From Candidatus Roizmanbacteria bacterium UBA1450 (GTDB lineage Bacteria; Patescibacteriota; Microgenomatia; UBA1406; GWC2-37-13), in NCBI GenBank assembly GCA_002329205.1, contig DCTC01000001.1, forward strand, positions 768,623 through 832,622: DNA of 64,000 nt. The letters are read 5' to 3'. Positions 17,785-25,451 of this stretch are shown in pieces (position 1 is the stretch's first letter; each line of letters starts with the position of its first letter). The notes under the pieces are model-generated. The model saw only the letters and a program-made list of their open reading frames with translations. It was not told where the DNA came from and searched no databases. The translations under genes and the position numbers were made by a program.

Positions 17785-18856
17785 CATAAAACTATCTGTC
17801 AAAGTGGATCGTGATAGTTTCTTCAACATCAATTATCGGCCGTTTCTTGCAGGGATGATCGCTGTCATCCTCATGAAAATAGCAATGATCATGGGTGTTC
17901 AACCTCCGACCGCATTCCTGAAGCCCGTCCCTGAGCAGGTATCTGTTTTTGAGCAAATTAAGCCCAAACTCCAGGAAAAGGTAAACTCATTTAAATTGAA
18001 AAAAAGTACTTCATTGATTCCTCAGGCAATTGCTGCCGCAGATTATGACAAGGCAAATAGTTACTCTGTTGTAGATCTGGATACGGGAGAAGTTCTTGCC
18101 GAAAAAAACGGTGATGTTCAGTATTCAATCGCGTCAGTTACAAAAGTTATGACTGCGGTAGTTGCCCTTGATCTTGCTTCTCCGGATGAAGAATTTATTG
18201 TAACTCAGCACGCTGCCGATATAATCCCTACAAAAATCGGTGTTGTACCCGGACAGAAAATGACATTGGAAGAACTTTTAAATGCATCTCTCCTCACATC
18301 TGCAAATGATGCAACCGAAGTGATCCGTGAAGGAATTGATGCCAAGTATGGCGAACATGTGTTTATCGATGCCATGAATGAAAAAGCACGATTTCTCGGA
18401 ATGAATAACACAAGCTTTGCAAATCCTCAGGGTTTTGATGATCCCGATCATTACAGTACCTCTCATGATCTGGCGATTTTAGCTCACTATGCGGTCAACA
18501 ACTACCCTATGATTCGTACTATTGTTGAGAAGGACTATGAATTTTTGGCTGAGAATACAGATCACAAACAATTTGATCTGTACAACTGGAACGGTTTGCT
18601 CGGTGTATATCCCCAGGCCTACGGGATCAAAATCGGTAATACCGGTGATGCCGGTGTGACAACTATGGTAGCATCCAAACGAGGTGGGAAAAACATTGCG
18701 GTGATATTGCTCGGAGCACCAGGAGTACTGGAACGAGATCTTTGGGCTTCCCAACTCTTGGATGTCGGCTATGAAAAGACGCTGAGCCTCGAACCGGTAC
18801 AGGTGACAGAACAAGAATTGCAGGATAAATATTCTTCCTGGCAATACTGGAATTAA
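17771..18856 (+). CDS. D-Ala-D-Ala carboxypeptidase-like protein (peptidase S11) with altered KTG box
   Basis: A 361-residue protein with an N-terminal membrane segment (about 23-42) and a penicillin-binding fold. SVTK (Ser122-Lys125) is the SxxK active site and SAN (177-179) the second motif. The third motif, normally KTG, reads KIG in GIKIGNTG (about 280-287), which is unusual and could alter substrate preference. The family trims the fifth D-Ala of peptidoglycan stems. It overlaps the GH18 gene and is followed by a strong terminator. Confidence 0.82.
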   Translation: MNFSNIKLSVKVDRDSFFNINYRPFLAGMIAVILMKIAMIMGVQPPTAFLKPVPEQVSVFEQIKPKLQEKVNSFKLKKSTSLIPQAIAAADYDKANSYSVVDLDTGEVLAEKNGDVQYSIASVTKVMTAVVALDLASPDEEFIVTQHAADIIPTKIGVVPGQKMTLEELLNASLLTSANDATEVIREGIDAKYGEHVFIDAMNEKARFLGMNNTSFANPQGFDDPDHYSTSHDLAILAHYAVNNYPMIRTIVEKDYEFLAENTDHKQFDLYNWNGLLGVYPQAYGIKIGNTGDAGVTTMVASKRGGKNIAVILLGAPGVLERDLWASQLLDVGYEKTLSLEPVQVTEQELQDKYSSWQYWN

Positions 18857-18900
18857 GATTGTGTCCGCATTAACTTTCATTTGATATCTGCTTGTTTCTA

Positions 18901-18944
18901 CCCCACACGTATTCGTTTTCGATAACGTGTGGGGTTTTCCTTTC
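18901..18944 (+). terminator. Rho-independent terminator after the carboxypeptidase gene
   Basis: CCCCACACGT (18901-18910) pairs perfectly with ACGTGTGGGG (18925-18934), followed by a T-rich run. It ends the GH18/carboxypeptidase operon. Confidence 0.9.
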
Positions 18945-19007
18945 TCTTACCAATTGTTGTCTTCTCCTTTATCTCCCTTTCTTATAATCATGTTCAAATA
19001 GACTTCT

Positions 19008-21101
19008 ATGAATAAGCAATCCACAACCATACGAATAATCAACTATTTTTTTCCGATTTTTTTTGCTGTTGTGATTTTTCTGGTCGGAATTCCGGTCGCG
19101 ACTTATCATTATTTCGCGCGTGATCTGCAATCCCAGGAGCTTCTGATGAACAGAAATGAAACAGGACTTATTTTGTATGACAATGAAGGCGAACCGTTTT
19201 TCAATTTTTATGAAGCAAAATCAAAAGAGGAGATTTCTCTCGAAGCAGTCCCTCAACACATGCAGGATGCGGTTGTTGCTATTGAAGATAAAAATTTTTA
19301 TGAACATCAGGGCTATTCAATCCCAGGCATAGTCAGATCGTTTTTTACCAATTTGCGGGAAAAAGAAATAACACAGGGAGGATCAACTATCACGCAGCAA
19401 TTGGTAAAAAATTCATTGTTATCACCCGAACGAAGTTATCTGAGAAAGTATCAGGAAGTTGTTCTCGCGCAGGAAATCGAAAGGAGATACAGCAAGAAAG
19501 ACATTCTTGAAATGTATCTGAACTCAGTATATTTTGGAGAGGGTGCGTTCGGTGTCGAACAGGCGGCACGGACATATTTCAACAAAAGTGCGCAGGAGCT
19601 GAGCCTTGCGGAGTCGGCGCTTCTTGCGGGGATTTTGCCTGCGCCGTCTGCTTTGTCTCCGATTACAGGAGATTATGAATTGGCGAAATCAAGGCAGCGA
19701 TTAGTTCTTGAAAGTATGAAAGACCAGCAGTTCATTACGGAAGAAGAATTTGTTCAGGCCGTAGAAGAGCCGCTTGCATTTAGTGAAATTACACCAGATA
19801 TCAACTCAATTGCACCACATTTTGCCCTTCTTGTTCGGCAGAGTCTGATTGAGCGGTACGGGGAAGAAGAAGTGGTACGGTATGGGATGAAAGTTCATAC
19901 AACTCTTGACCGTGATCTTCAAATATATGCGGAAGAGGCAGCAGCACGGCAGGTGGAAGCTTTGGCGTCACAGAATGTCACAAATTCGGCAGTCGTCGTT
20001 ATTGATCCGGATACACGCGCTGTACGGGCAATGGTCGGAAGTATCGACTGGATGAATAATGAATTCGGGAAAGTCAACGTGGCTATCAGCCCTCGTCAGC
20101 CCGGTTCTTCATTCAAACCGTTTGTGTATGCAAAGGCATTGGAAATGGGGGTGATCACTCCGGTTACTGTTTTGCACGACAAAAAGACTGTTTTTACCGG
20201 TGGATATAGTCCCGAAAATTATGACCGAACATTCCGCGGGTTGGTGACCGTACGGCGTGCACTTGCGAACTCTCTCAATATTCCGGCGGTCGAGGTAATG
20301 ACGCGTATCGGTGTAGAAAACGGTTTAGAAATGGCAAAAAGATTGGGGATAGAAAGCCTCAAAAGCGCTGACTCCTACGGACCAGCCCTGGTTCTGGGTA
20401 CCGGTGAGATTTCACTTCTTGAAATGACCAATGCTTATGCAACATTTGCTGCAGAAGGTACGTATGAAGACTCTTTTATGGTAACTCAGATCGAAGATAA
20501 GTACGGTAACGTTGTGTATGAAAGGCAATCTGAGCCGAGGCAGGTGCTTGATCCTGAGATTGCTTATGTGATCACTTCAATTCTTTCTGACAGAAACGCC
20601 CGAAGAGAAGCTTTCGGAAATACGTTGGATACCGCGATTCCTGCCGCTGTGAAAACCGGGACAACAGATAGTTATAAGGACTCGTGGACGATCGGCTATA
20701 CACCCAAAGTGGTAGTTGGCGTCTGGGTCGGAAATAATGATAACCAGCCGATGGCACAAATTGCTGGATCACTGGGCGCGGCACCAATTTGGAGAGCAGT
20801 TATTGAGTACGCATCTCAGGATTACGGAAGCTTGGCATTTCATGCACCTCAGGGAGTGGTTAGGGAACGGGTGTGCCCCAACGGCCTTCGTGTCCCTCCG
20901 AATGCACCGGCCAATTTCGGATATACCGAGTATTTTATTGAAGGATCAGTTCCGACTTCCGTTTGTTCCTACTCACCTCCTGATGATGAACAAAATAAGA
21001 ATGAAGGAGAGAATACTGAAGAACAAAGACCTCCGGATACACCACAACCGGAGCAACCGACCGAACCTGAACAGAATGACGATTCACCTAAAGAAGAGTA
21101 A
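19008..21101 (+). CDS. Penicillin-binding protein 1A, bifunctional
   Basis: A 697-residue class A PBP. A membrane anchor (about 10-33) precedes the GT51 transglycosylase domain, with AIEDKNFYEHQG (catalytic Glu93) and GGSTITQQLVKN. The transpeptidase domain has SSFK (Ser367-Lys370), SLN in ALANSLNIP, and KTGTT (from Lys549). The last 50 residues are Pro/Glu-rich and probably disordered. It polymerises and cross-links peptidoglycan. TATAAT at 18983-18988 lies 19 bases before the ATG at 19008; no Shine-Dalgarno is seen. It follows the other wall genes but after a terminator, so it has its own promoter. Confidence 0.93.
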   Translation: MNKQSTTIRIINYFFPIFFAVVIFLVGIPVATYHYFARDLQSQELLMNRNETGLILYDNEGEPFFNFYEAKSKEEISLEAVPQHMQDAVVAIEDKNFYEHQGYSIPGIVRSFFTNLREKEITQGGSTITQQLVKNSLLSPERSYLRKYQEVVLAQEIERRYSKKDILEMYLNSVYFGEGAFGVEQAARTYFNKSAQELSLAESALLAGILPAPSALSPITGDYELAKSRQRLVLESMKDQQFITEEEFVQAVEEPLAFSEITPDINSIAPHFALLVRQSLIERYGEEEVVRYGMKVHTTLDRDLQIYAEEAAARQVEALASQNVTNSAVVVIDPDTRAVRAMVGSIDWMNNEFGKVNVAISPRQPGSSFKPFVYAKALEMGVITPVTVLHDKKTVFTGGYSPENYDRTFRGLVTVRRALANSLNIPAVEVMTRIGVENGLEMAKRLGIESLKSADSYGPALVLGTGEISLLEMTNAYATFAAEGTYEDSFMVTQIEDKYGNVVYERQSEPRQVLDPEIAYVITSILSDRNARREAFGNTLDTAIPAAVKTGTTDSYKDSWTIGYTPKVVVGVWVGNNDNQPMAQIAGSLGAAPIWRAVIEYASQDYGSLAFHAPQGVVRERVCPNGLRVPPNAPANFGYTEYFIEGSVPTSVCSYSPPDDEQNKNEGENTEEQRPPDTPQPEQPTEPEQNDDSPKEE

Positions 21102-21105
21102 ACTG

Positions 21106-21111
21106 TATAAT
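21106..21111 (+). promoter_or_regulatory. -10 box of the VIT-family gene
   Basis: TATAAT six bases before the ATG at 21118, implying a leaderless transcript separate from the PBP gene that ends at 21101. Confidence 0.6.
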
Positions 21112-21117
21112 GAAGAG

Positions 21118-21858
21118 ATGGAGTATTCACGTAAAGATCTGGAAAAACATCTACAAGAAGAGCATAAGGTGTCTCCTTTTTCCGAATATCTGAAAGAAAT
21201 CGTGTACGGCGGTAATGACGGTATCGTCACAACTTTTGCTGTAGTCGCCGGATTCGCCGGTGCTCAGGGAGATCCGGATATTGTACCTCTCGGGTATATG
21301 GCGGTGCTTCTTTTCGGCTTGGCAAATCTATTTGCAGATGGTGCATCTATGGGTTTGGGTAATTTCCTTTCAATTCGATCAGAAAAAGATCGGTATCGTC
21401 AGGAACGGAAAAAAGAGGAATATGAGATAGAACATAATCCGTATATGGAACAAGCTGAGACCAAAGAACTCTTGATGGCAAGAGGCTTTTCTGAGACTGA
21501 CGCATCCGAACTGGTGAGAATATATTCTCAAAACAAAGAATACTGGGCTGATTTTATGATGCGGTATGAGCTTGAGATGGCAGAACCGACGGAAAACCCC
21601 TTATTTACCGGACTCGCAACATTTTTGGCGTTTACTATTTTCGGGTTTATTCCTCTTGTCCCGTATATTCTGTTTGCAACACATCCGGATACGTTTCAGC
21701 TTGCTGTAGGTTTCACTTTTTTTGCATTAGTTCTTCTTGGTATACTCCGATGGCTGGTCACCAAAGAATCAATTCTGAGGTCTATCGGTGAAATTGTTCT
21801 TGTCGGAGGGATTTCTGCTGCGGTTGCATATTTTGTCGGAACATTCTTCAGAATGTAA
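21118..21858 (+). CDS. VIT1/CCC1-family metal transporter
   Basis: A 246-residue protein with the VIT/CCC1 start YGGNDGIVTTFAVVAGFAGA (about 30-50), a conserved second helix with FADGASMGLGNFLS, a cytoplasmic metal-binding helix pair rich in Glu (about 85-150), and three further membrane segments. The family moves Fe2+ or Mn2+ out of the cytosol. Here it could balance the iron importer and limit Fenton chemistry. The frame is open far upstream into the PBP gene; the ATG at 21118 is fixed by the -10 box and by homology of the N-terminus. Confidence 0.85.
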   Translation: MEYSRKDLEKHLQEEHKVSPFSEYLKEIVYGGNDGIVTTFAVVAGFAGAQGDPDIVPLGYMAVLLFGLANLFADGASMGLGNFLSIRSEKDRYRQERKKEEYEIEHNPYMEQAETKELLMARGFSETDASELVRIYSQNKEYWADFMMRYELEMAEPTENPLFTGLATFLAFTIFGFIPLVPYILFATHPDTFQLAVGFTFFALVLLGILRWLVTKESILRSIGEIVLVGGISAAVAYFVGTFFRM

Positions 21859-22020
21859 TTAGGATAAGGGAGGAAGACTTCCAGTCCCGATCGACTGACT
21901 CGGAATGAGTGTCGATAAAAATGTAAGGAGAATAATGATACTCATAAACATTCCCCATAGTGTGAATATATCCCACGGGGATCGAAAATCACCTTTGTGT
22001 ATAGTCGGACGTTTCTTCAT
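21859..22020 (-). CDS. Small single-pass membrane protein, 53 residues
   Basis: An ATG frame of 53 codons starting at 22020. It opens with a basic segment (MKKRPTIHKGDFRS) followed by one clear membrane helix (FTLWGMFMSIIILLTFLSTL) and a short Ser/Pro tail. A Shine-Dalgarno GAGGT lies three bases before the ATG. It sits 21 bases downstream of the GlsB-like gene on the same strand, so the two probably form an operon. I do not recognise the family. Confidence 0.6.
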   Translation of the reverse strand: MKKRPTIHKGDFRSPWDIFTLWGMFMSIIILLTFLSTLIPSQSIGTGSLPPLS

Positions 22021-22041
22021 AAGACCTCAAAGACAAATTTT

Positions 22042-22299
22042 TTAACGGGCAGGGGAATTGATAAGTCGGCCGAACCAGATGAGTACAATTGCACCCAAGG
22101 TGGCCACAGCAATACTGTATATATTAAATCCTACCAGGCCCGGTTGTCCGAGAATATTGAGGAGAAGTCCTCCGACAATAGCACCAACCGTCCCCAAAAT
22201 GATATCTGTAACCAATCCCTGCGTGGCATGTGTCCCGAGAATGATGGATGCGAGCCATCCTGCGGTAATGCCGAGCAGTATCCACAACAATAGTTCCAT
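22042..22299 (-). CDS. GlsB/YeaQ/YmgE-family small membrane protein (second copy)
   Basis: An 85-residue paralogue of the 12893-13147 product, sharing the pattern LLLGxxAGWLASxIxG, GxVGAxVGGxLxNxxG and GFNIYSxxVATLGAIxLIWxGR. The ATG at 22299 has a good Shine-Dalgarno (GGAGTTG). A longer frame to 22365 lacks family similarity. Likely role: membrane or envelope stress; mechanism unknown. The small protein gene at 21859-22020 follows it. Confidence 0.8.
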   Translation of the reverse strand: MELLLWILLGITAGWLASIILGTHATQGLVTDIILGTVGAIVGGLLLNILGQPGLVGFNIYSIAVATLGAIVLIWFGRLINSPAR

Positions 22300-22448
22300 A
22301 CCTGTCAACTCCTTTCGTATTTTAACTTCTAATAGCCTTAGGATAATACTTAAGCATGGGAACAAAATAAGAGACGAATTAAAGAGGAGTAAGAAGGGAT
22401 TTACCGATTTCTTATAGATGACACATACTCTTTTGATGGAAGAAGCTT

Positions 22449-22664
22449 ATGATACCTGTATTAGCATTTATTATTTCTCTTATGTTAAATCTTATTGACC
22501 GCTCTTCAATCAAATCAGAACTATTTACAGAAAAAACAACGTCATATATTACACGTGATGTACACCCGTACAGACCTGAAATAAAAGATCGGAAACGGCC
22601 GAAGATCCGGCCCAAACTACAGCCGGTCTCCGAGGACATGATGCACGGTCAATATTTATTCTAG
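22449..22664 (+). CDS. Possible small membrane-anchored basic protein
   Basis: A 71-residue frame with one N-terminal hydrophobic helix (IPVLAFIISLMLNLI) and a strongly basic tail rich in Lys, Arg and Pro. A GGAAGAAG stretch lies just before the ATG. It converges with the OmpR-type regulator and overlaps its end by nine bases. No family is recognised; the coding call rests only on composition and the possible ribosome site. Confidence 0.35.
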   Translation: MIPVLAFIISLMLNLIDRSSIKSELFTEKTTSYITRDVHPYRPEIKDRKRPKIRPKLQPVSEDMMHGQYLF

Positions 22665-23354
22665 ATTGTCAGCTGCCGGTTCCTTGATCATGTAACCGAA
22701 ACCTCTCACTGAATGAATGAGTTTTTGGTCAAAGTCCTTGTCAATCTTTTTCCGCAGATAACCGATATACACGTCTACAATACGTGTTTCGATATCGACT
22801 GATGAAAGCCATAAACGGTTGAGTATCATGTCACGGGTGAGAATTCTTCCTTTGTTCTGCATCATATACTGAAGAAGTTTCAGTTCTTGAGGAGTAAGCG
22901 GAATCTTTTTCTCTCCGCGAGTGACTTCCAGAGTTTTGGTATCCAGTACGAGGTCTCCGATTTTTAGCTTCGAATCATCGCCGACTTTTCTTCTCAAGCG
23001 GGCGTGTATACGGGCAAGAAGAATATCTGCAACAAATGGTTTGGTGAGATAATCATCAGCCCCCAGATTGAGCCCCTGAATGATATCATGCGGAGTGTCT
23101 TTTGCAGTCAAAATTATGACACGGAGATCGCTAAATTCTTTTCGGATTTGCTGACAAACGCTTTCACCGCTCATATCCGGAAGCCCGAGATCAAGTAGGA
23201 CCAAATCGGGCACTGATTTTTTGATGATTTTGAGACCGGTTATTCCGTCTTCGGCGGTCATTACATTGAATCCGTTATCGAGAAGCAGTTCTTTCAAATA
23301 GGTTCGTATTCCTTCATCATCTTCGATGATGAGTATTGAGTAGATCATGGACAT
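22656..23354 (-). CDS. OmpR/PhoB-family response regulator
   Basis: A 232-residue regulator. The receiver domain has IIEDDEG (acidic residues near 11-12), DLVLLDLGLPD (phosphoacceptor near residue 54), LTAKD (conserved Thr) and DYLTKPF (conserved Lys). The C-terminal winged helix shows LTPQELKLLQYMMQNKG and IVDVYIGYLRKKI with VRGFGYMI at the end. It binds DNA as a dimer after phosphorylation. No kinase is adjacent, so the partner may be one of the three kinases elsewhere in the window. The start may be the ATG at 23354 or the one two codons later. Confidence 0.9.
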   Translation of the reverse strand: MSMIYSILIIEDDEGIRTYLKELLLDNGFNVMTAEDGITGLKIIKKSVPDLVLLDLGLPDMSGESVCQQIRKEFSDLRVIILTAKDTPHDIIQGLNLGADDYLTKPFVADILLARIHARLRRKVGDDSKLKIGDLVLDTKTLEVTRGEKKIPLTPQELKLLQYMMQNKGRILTRDMILNRLWLSSVDIETRIVDVYIGYLRKKIDKDFDQKLIHSVRGFGYMIKEPAADNLE

Positions 23355-23454
23355 AGGCTCTTTTTTCGCACTCTTACGGATTGTTGATCAGATATTTCCA
23401 CAATCTTTAAGAGTAGTAATTATGATATTACTAACTTATAAATTTAATCAAAAC

Positions 23455-23601
23455 ATGGTGTTCAGATTTTTCGGCTCATTCTCTTCTAGAAAGATCCGTA
23501 TACATTCTAGCAAAGGAATTGTAAGAAACGGGAAAGAGTGTAAGAAATTGCCGCCGGAAACAATCGAAATATTACCGTTCATTATTGAAAAATATGACTA
23601 A
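23455..23601 (+). CDS. Possible small basic protein, 48 residues
   Basis: A 48-codon frame from the ATG at 23455 (MVFRFFGSFSSRKIRIHSS, then a Lys/Arg-rich and Pro/Glu-containing tail). It is followed after 27 bases by a perfect terminator on the same strand, which supports transcription in this direction. No Shine-Dalgarno and no family are recognised; in-frame ATGs at 23347 and 23422 would lengthen it. Confidence 0.35.
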   Translation: MVFRFFGSFSSRKIRIHSSKGIVRNGKECKKLPPETIEILPFIIEKYD

Positions 23602-23628
23602 CGTCTAGGGGACGACGTGTAGGGAAAG

Positions 23629-23655
23629 CCCAGGGAGATGACCCTGGGTTTTTTT
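23629..23655 (+). terminator. Rho-independent terminator
   Basis: CCCAGGG (23629-23635), a six-base loop and CCCTGGG (23642-23648), followed by seven T. It acts on plus-strand transcripts, such as one covering the small frame at 23455-23601, and reaches the stop codon of the SDR gene on the other strand. Confidence 0.85.
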
Positions 23656-24507
23656 ATGCGTTGACTATTTCTCCTCCGTTGGGATGGATTACTTGGCCCG
23701 TGATATACCCGGCATCATCTGATGCGAGGAATGCAAACGCAGGAGCAACTTCCTCAGGCTGACCTGCACGGCCCAGAGGTACATCCTGTCCGAATGTTTT
23801 AACCTGTTCGGGTGGGAATGTGGACGGGATAAACGGTGTCCAGATTGGACCCGGCGCTACGGCGTTTACCCGGATCTTTTTCGGTGCAAGATTGAGCGCC
23901 AGAGATCGGGTAAATGAAACGATAGCACCTTTGGTCGCTGAATAATCAATCAAATGCGAGCTTCCACGATAGGCAGTGACAGAAGTGCAGTTGAGGATAG
24001 AGTCTCCTGCTTTGAGATGGGGCAAGACGGCACGAGTCAGATAAAAAAAGCATAGATATTGGTTTCAAATGTTTTTTTCAATTGATCGCTCGTAATATTC
24101 AGAAAATCAGTCTGTTCTTCCTGGTAGGCTGCATTGTTTATCAAGATATCAATGTGCTTAAAATCGGATAGTACCTGGTCTGTGATTTTCTGACTGAAAG
24201 ATTCATTCCGAAGATCTCCCTTGAGGAGAAGACATCGTTTTCCTTCTTCTTCAACCTGCTTTTGTGTTTCGCGAGCATCAGTATCCTCTTCGAGATAGAC
24301 GATTGCGACATCGGCTCCTTCCTGTGCAAAACGGACTGCAGTTGCGCGTCCTATGCCGCTGTCTCCTCCTGTGATAATCGCAACTCTTCCTTCAAGTCTT
24401 CGGCAAAGAAGGTCTTCTTTTTCAAAGTCCGGTTTTGGGTTCATTTTGTATTCGCGCCCCGGCTGCTTGTTCTGGTGCTGCGGCGGAAACTGGTCTTTTT
24501 TTGTCAT
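23654..24507 (-). pseudogene. SDR-family oxidoreductase, split by a -1 frameshift at a T7 run
   Basis: Two adjacent frames form one classical short-chain dehydrogenase of about 284 residues. The first (24507 to 24037) holds the cofactor motif GGDSGIGRA and NNAAYQEE; the second (to 23654) holds the catalytic Ser region TSVTAYRG and the YxxxK site in DYSATKGA. The break is at seven T on the minus strand (24045-24051 on plus). One extra T, or a -1 slip on T-TTT-TTT, gives FFYLTRAVLPHL, exactly what the family has there. The N-terminal extension (QFPPQHQNKQPG) matches the YhdF-like stress SDRs. It may be a sequencing error, a fresh pseudogene or a real recoding site. The substrate is unknown. Confidence 0.8.
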
Positions 24508-24618
24508 GGAAACAGAAAAAAATGATAATGACTCAAATACTTAGGGAAAGATACCAGCGTTACATGAAGACACCGTAATATGCGGTTGAGAAGACAGTAA
24601 GATCGAGTATATCAGATG

Positions 24619-24741
24619 TCAGAAGCCCTGTGATTTTGCGATTGATGTGAGTGCCCAGAGGATAAGAATAATGACTCCTATGAAAGCAATCTCACCAGTA
24701 TGTCGCATAATGCGCGATTTCTGCTGTTTTGTTAATGCCAT
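24619..24741 (-). CDS. Small single-pass membrane protein, 40 residues
   Basis: An ATG frame of 40 codons at 24741. A basic start (MALTKQQKSRIMRHTG) leads into one membrane helix (EIAFIGVIILILWALTSIA) and a short tail. TATTAT on the minus strand (complement of 24747-24752) ends five bases before the ATG, the same geometry as at other leaderless genes here. No family is recognised. Confidence 0.5.
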   Translation of the reverse strand: MALTKQQKSRIMRHTGEIAFIGVIILILWALTSIAKSQGF

Positions 24742-24772
24742 ACCTCATAATACAAAGAAGAAAAAACAGTTG

Positions 24773-25342
24773 TCAAGGAGTGTCAATAATTTGTTTTAAT
24801 TTCTCGAAATCCTGCTGAAAAAGAGCTTTGAATTTGAGAGGGAATCTGAGTACTGCGGCAGGGTGAAGGGTGACAAGGATTTTTCTTCCATCCCGTTCCA
24901 GAATTTTCCCGTGTTCTTTGAGTACCGGGATTTCTTCTTCGAGTACGGCATAAATGGCAGTTTTTCCGAGGAGTACCATGATCTCGGGATTGATGACATC
25001 TACTTGCTTAAAGAATAGTTCGCGTGCATGAACGATCGCTTTTTTGCTCGGCGTCCCTCGTTTGGGCAGGTATTTGACAGGACTTGTGATGTATACGTCT
25101 TCTTCGGTCAGGCCGCTATTTCGGATAAATGACCGGAGGAGTTGCCCGGATCGGCCGATAAAAGGCCGTCCACTGGCAGCTTCCTGTTTGCCGGGAGCTT
25201 CTCCCACAAACATGACCCGTGCATCGGGATTGCCTTCGCCGGGGACGGCTTTCCCGATCGAATCTTTTTTGCATTCATCGCAGTTTTCGATCTGTCGTGC
25301 GATTTCATCGAGTTGTTTTTGTTTGGATGCATTTTGTTTCAT
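24773..25342 (-). CDS. Family-4 uracil-DNA glycosylase, lacking two cluster cysteines
   Basis: A 189-residue protein with the family-4 motifs GEAPGKQEAASGRPFIG (about 48-64) and LHPAAVLR (about 159-166), which form the uracil pocket. It should remove uracil from DNA. The family normally has four cysteines for a [4Fe-4S] cluster; only the first two are present (C21, C24 in NCDECK). The positions of the third and fourth read VKYLP and IVHARELF, without Cys. The cluster may therefore be absent or bound differently. The gene overlaps no neighbour. Confidence 0.82.
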   Translation of the reverse strand: MKQNASKQKQLDEIARQIENCDECKKDSIGKAVPGEGNPDARVMFVGEAPGKQEAASGRPFIGRSGQLLRSFIRNSGLTEEDVYITSPVKYLPKRGTPSKKAIVHARELFFKQVDVINPEIMVLLGKTAIYAVLEEEIPVLKEHGKILERDGRKILVTLHPAAVLRFPLKFKALFQQDFEKLKQIIDTP

Positions 25343-25451
25343 ATGCTATTTAAAGTTCACTCGTAAACCGAAAATTTGTTCACTTTTCCTAGTTATTGTA
25401 CCACGCAATATCTTGTCAATTTCTTTGACGATCATCTGGTAATATAAGAAA

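Noticed and set aside
22412..22639. Minus-strand frame opposite the 71-residue candidate
   Set aside because: No ribosome site, no -10 with fitting spacing and low-complexity Ser/Arg composition.
24507..24545. Fur box upstream of the SDR gene (AATGATAATGACT)
   Set aside because: Only one half-site is similar and there is no inverted partner.
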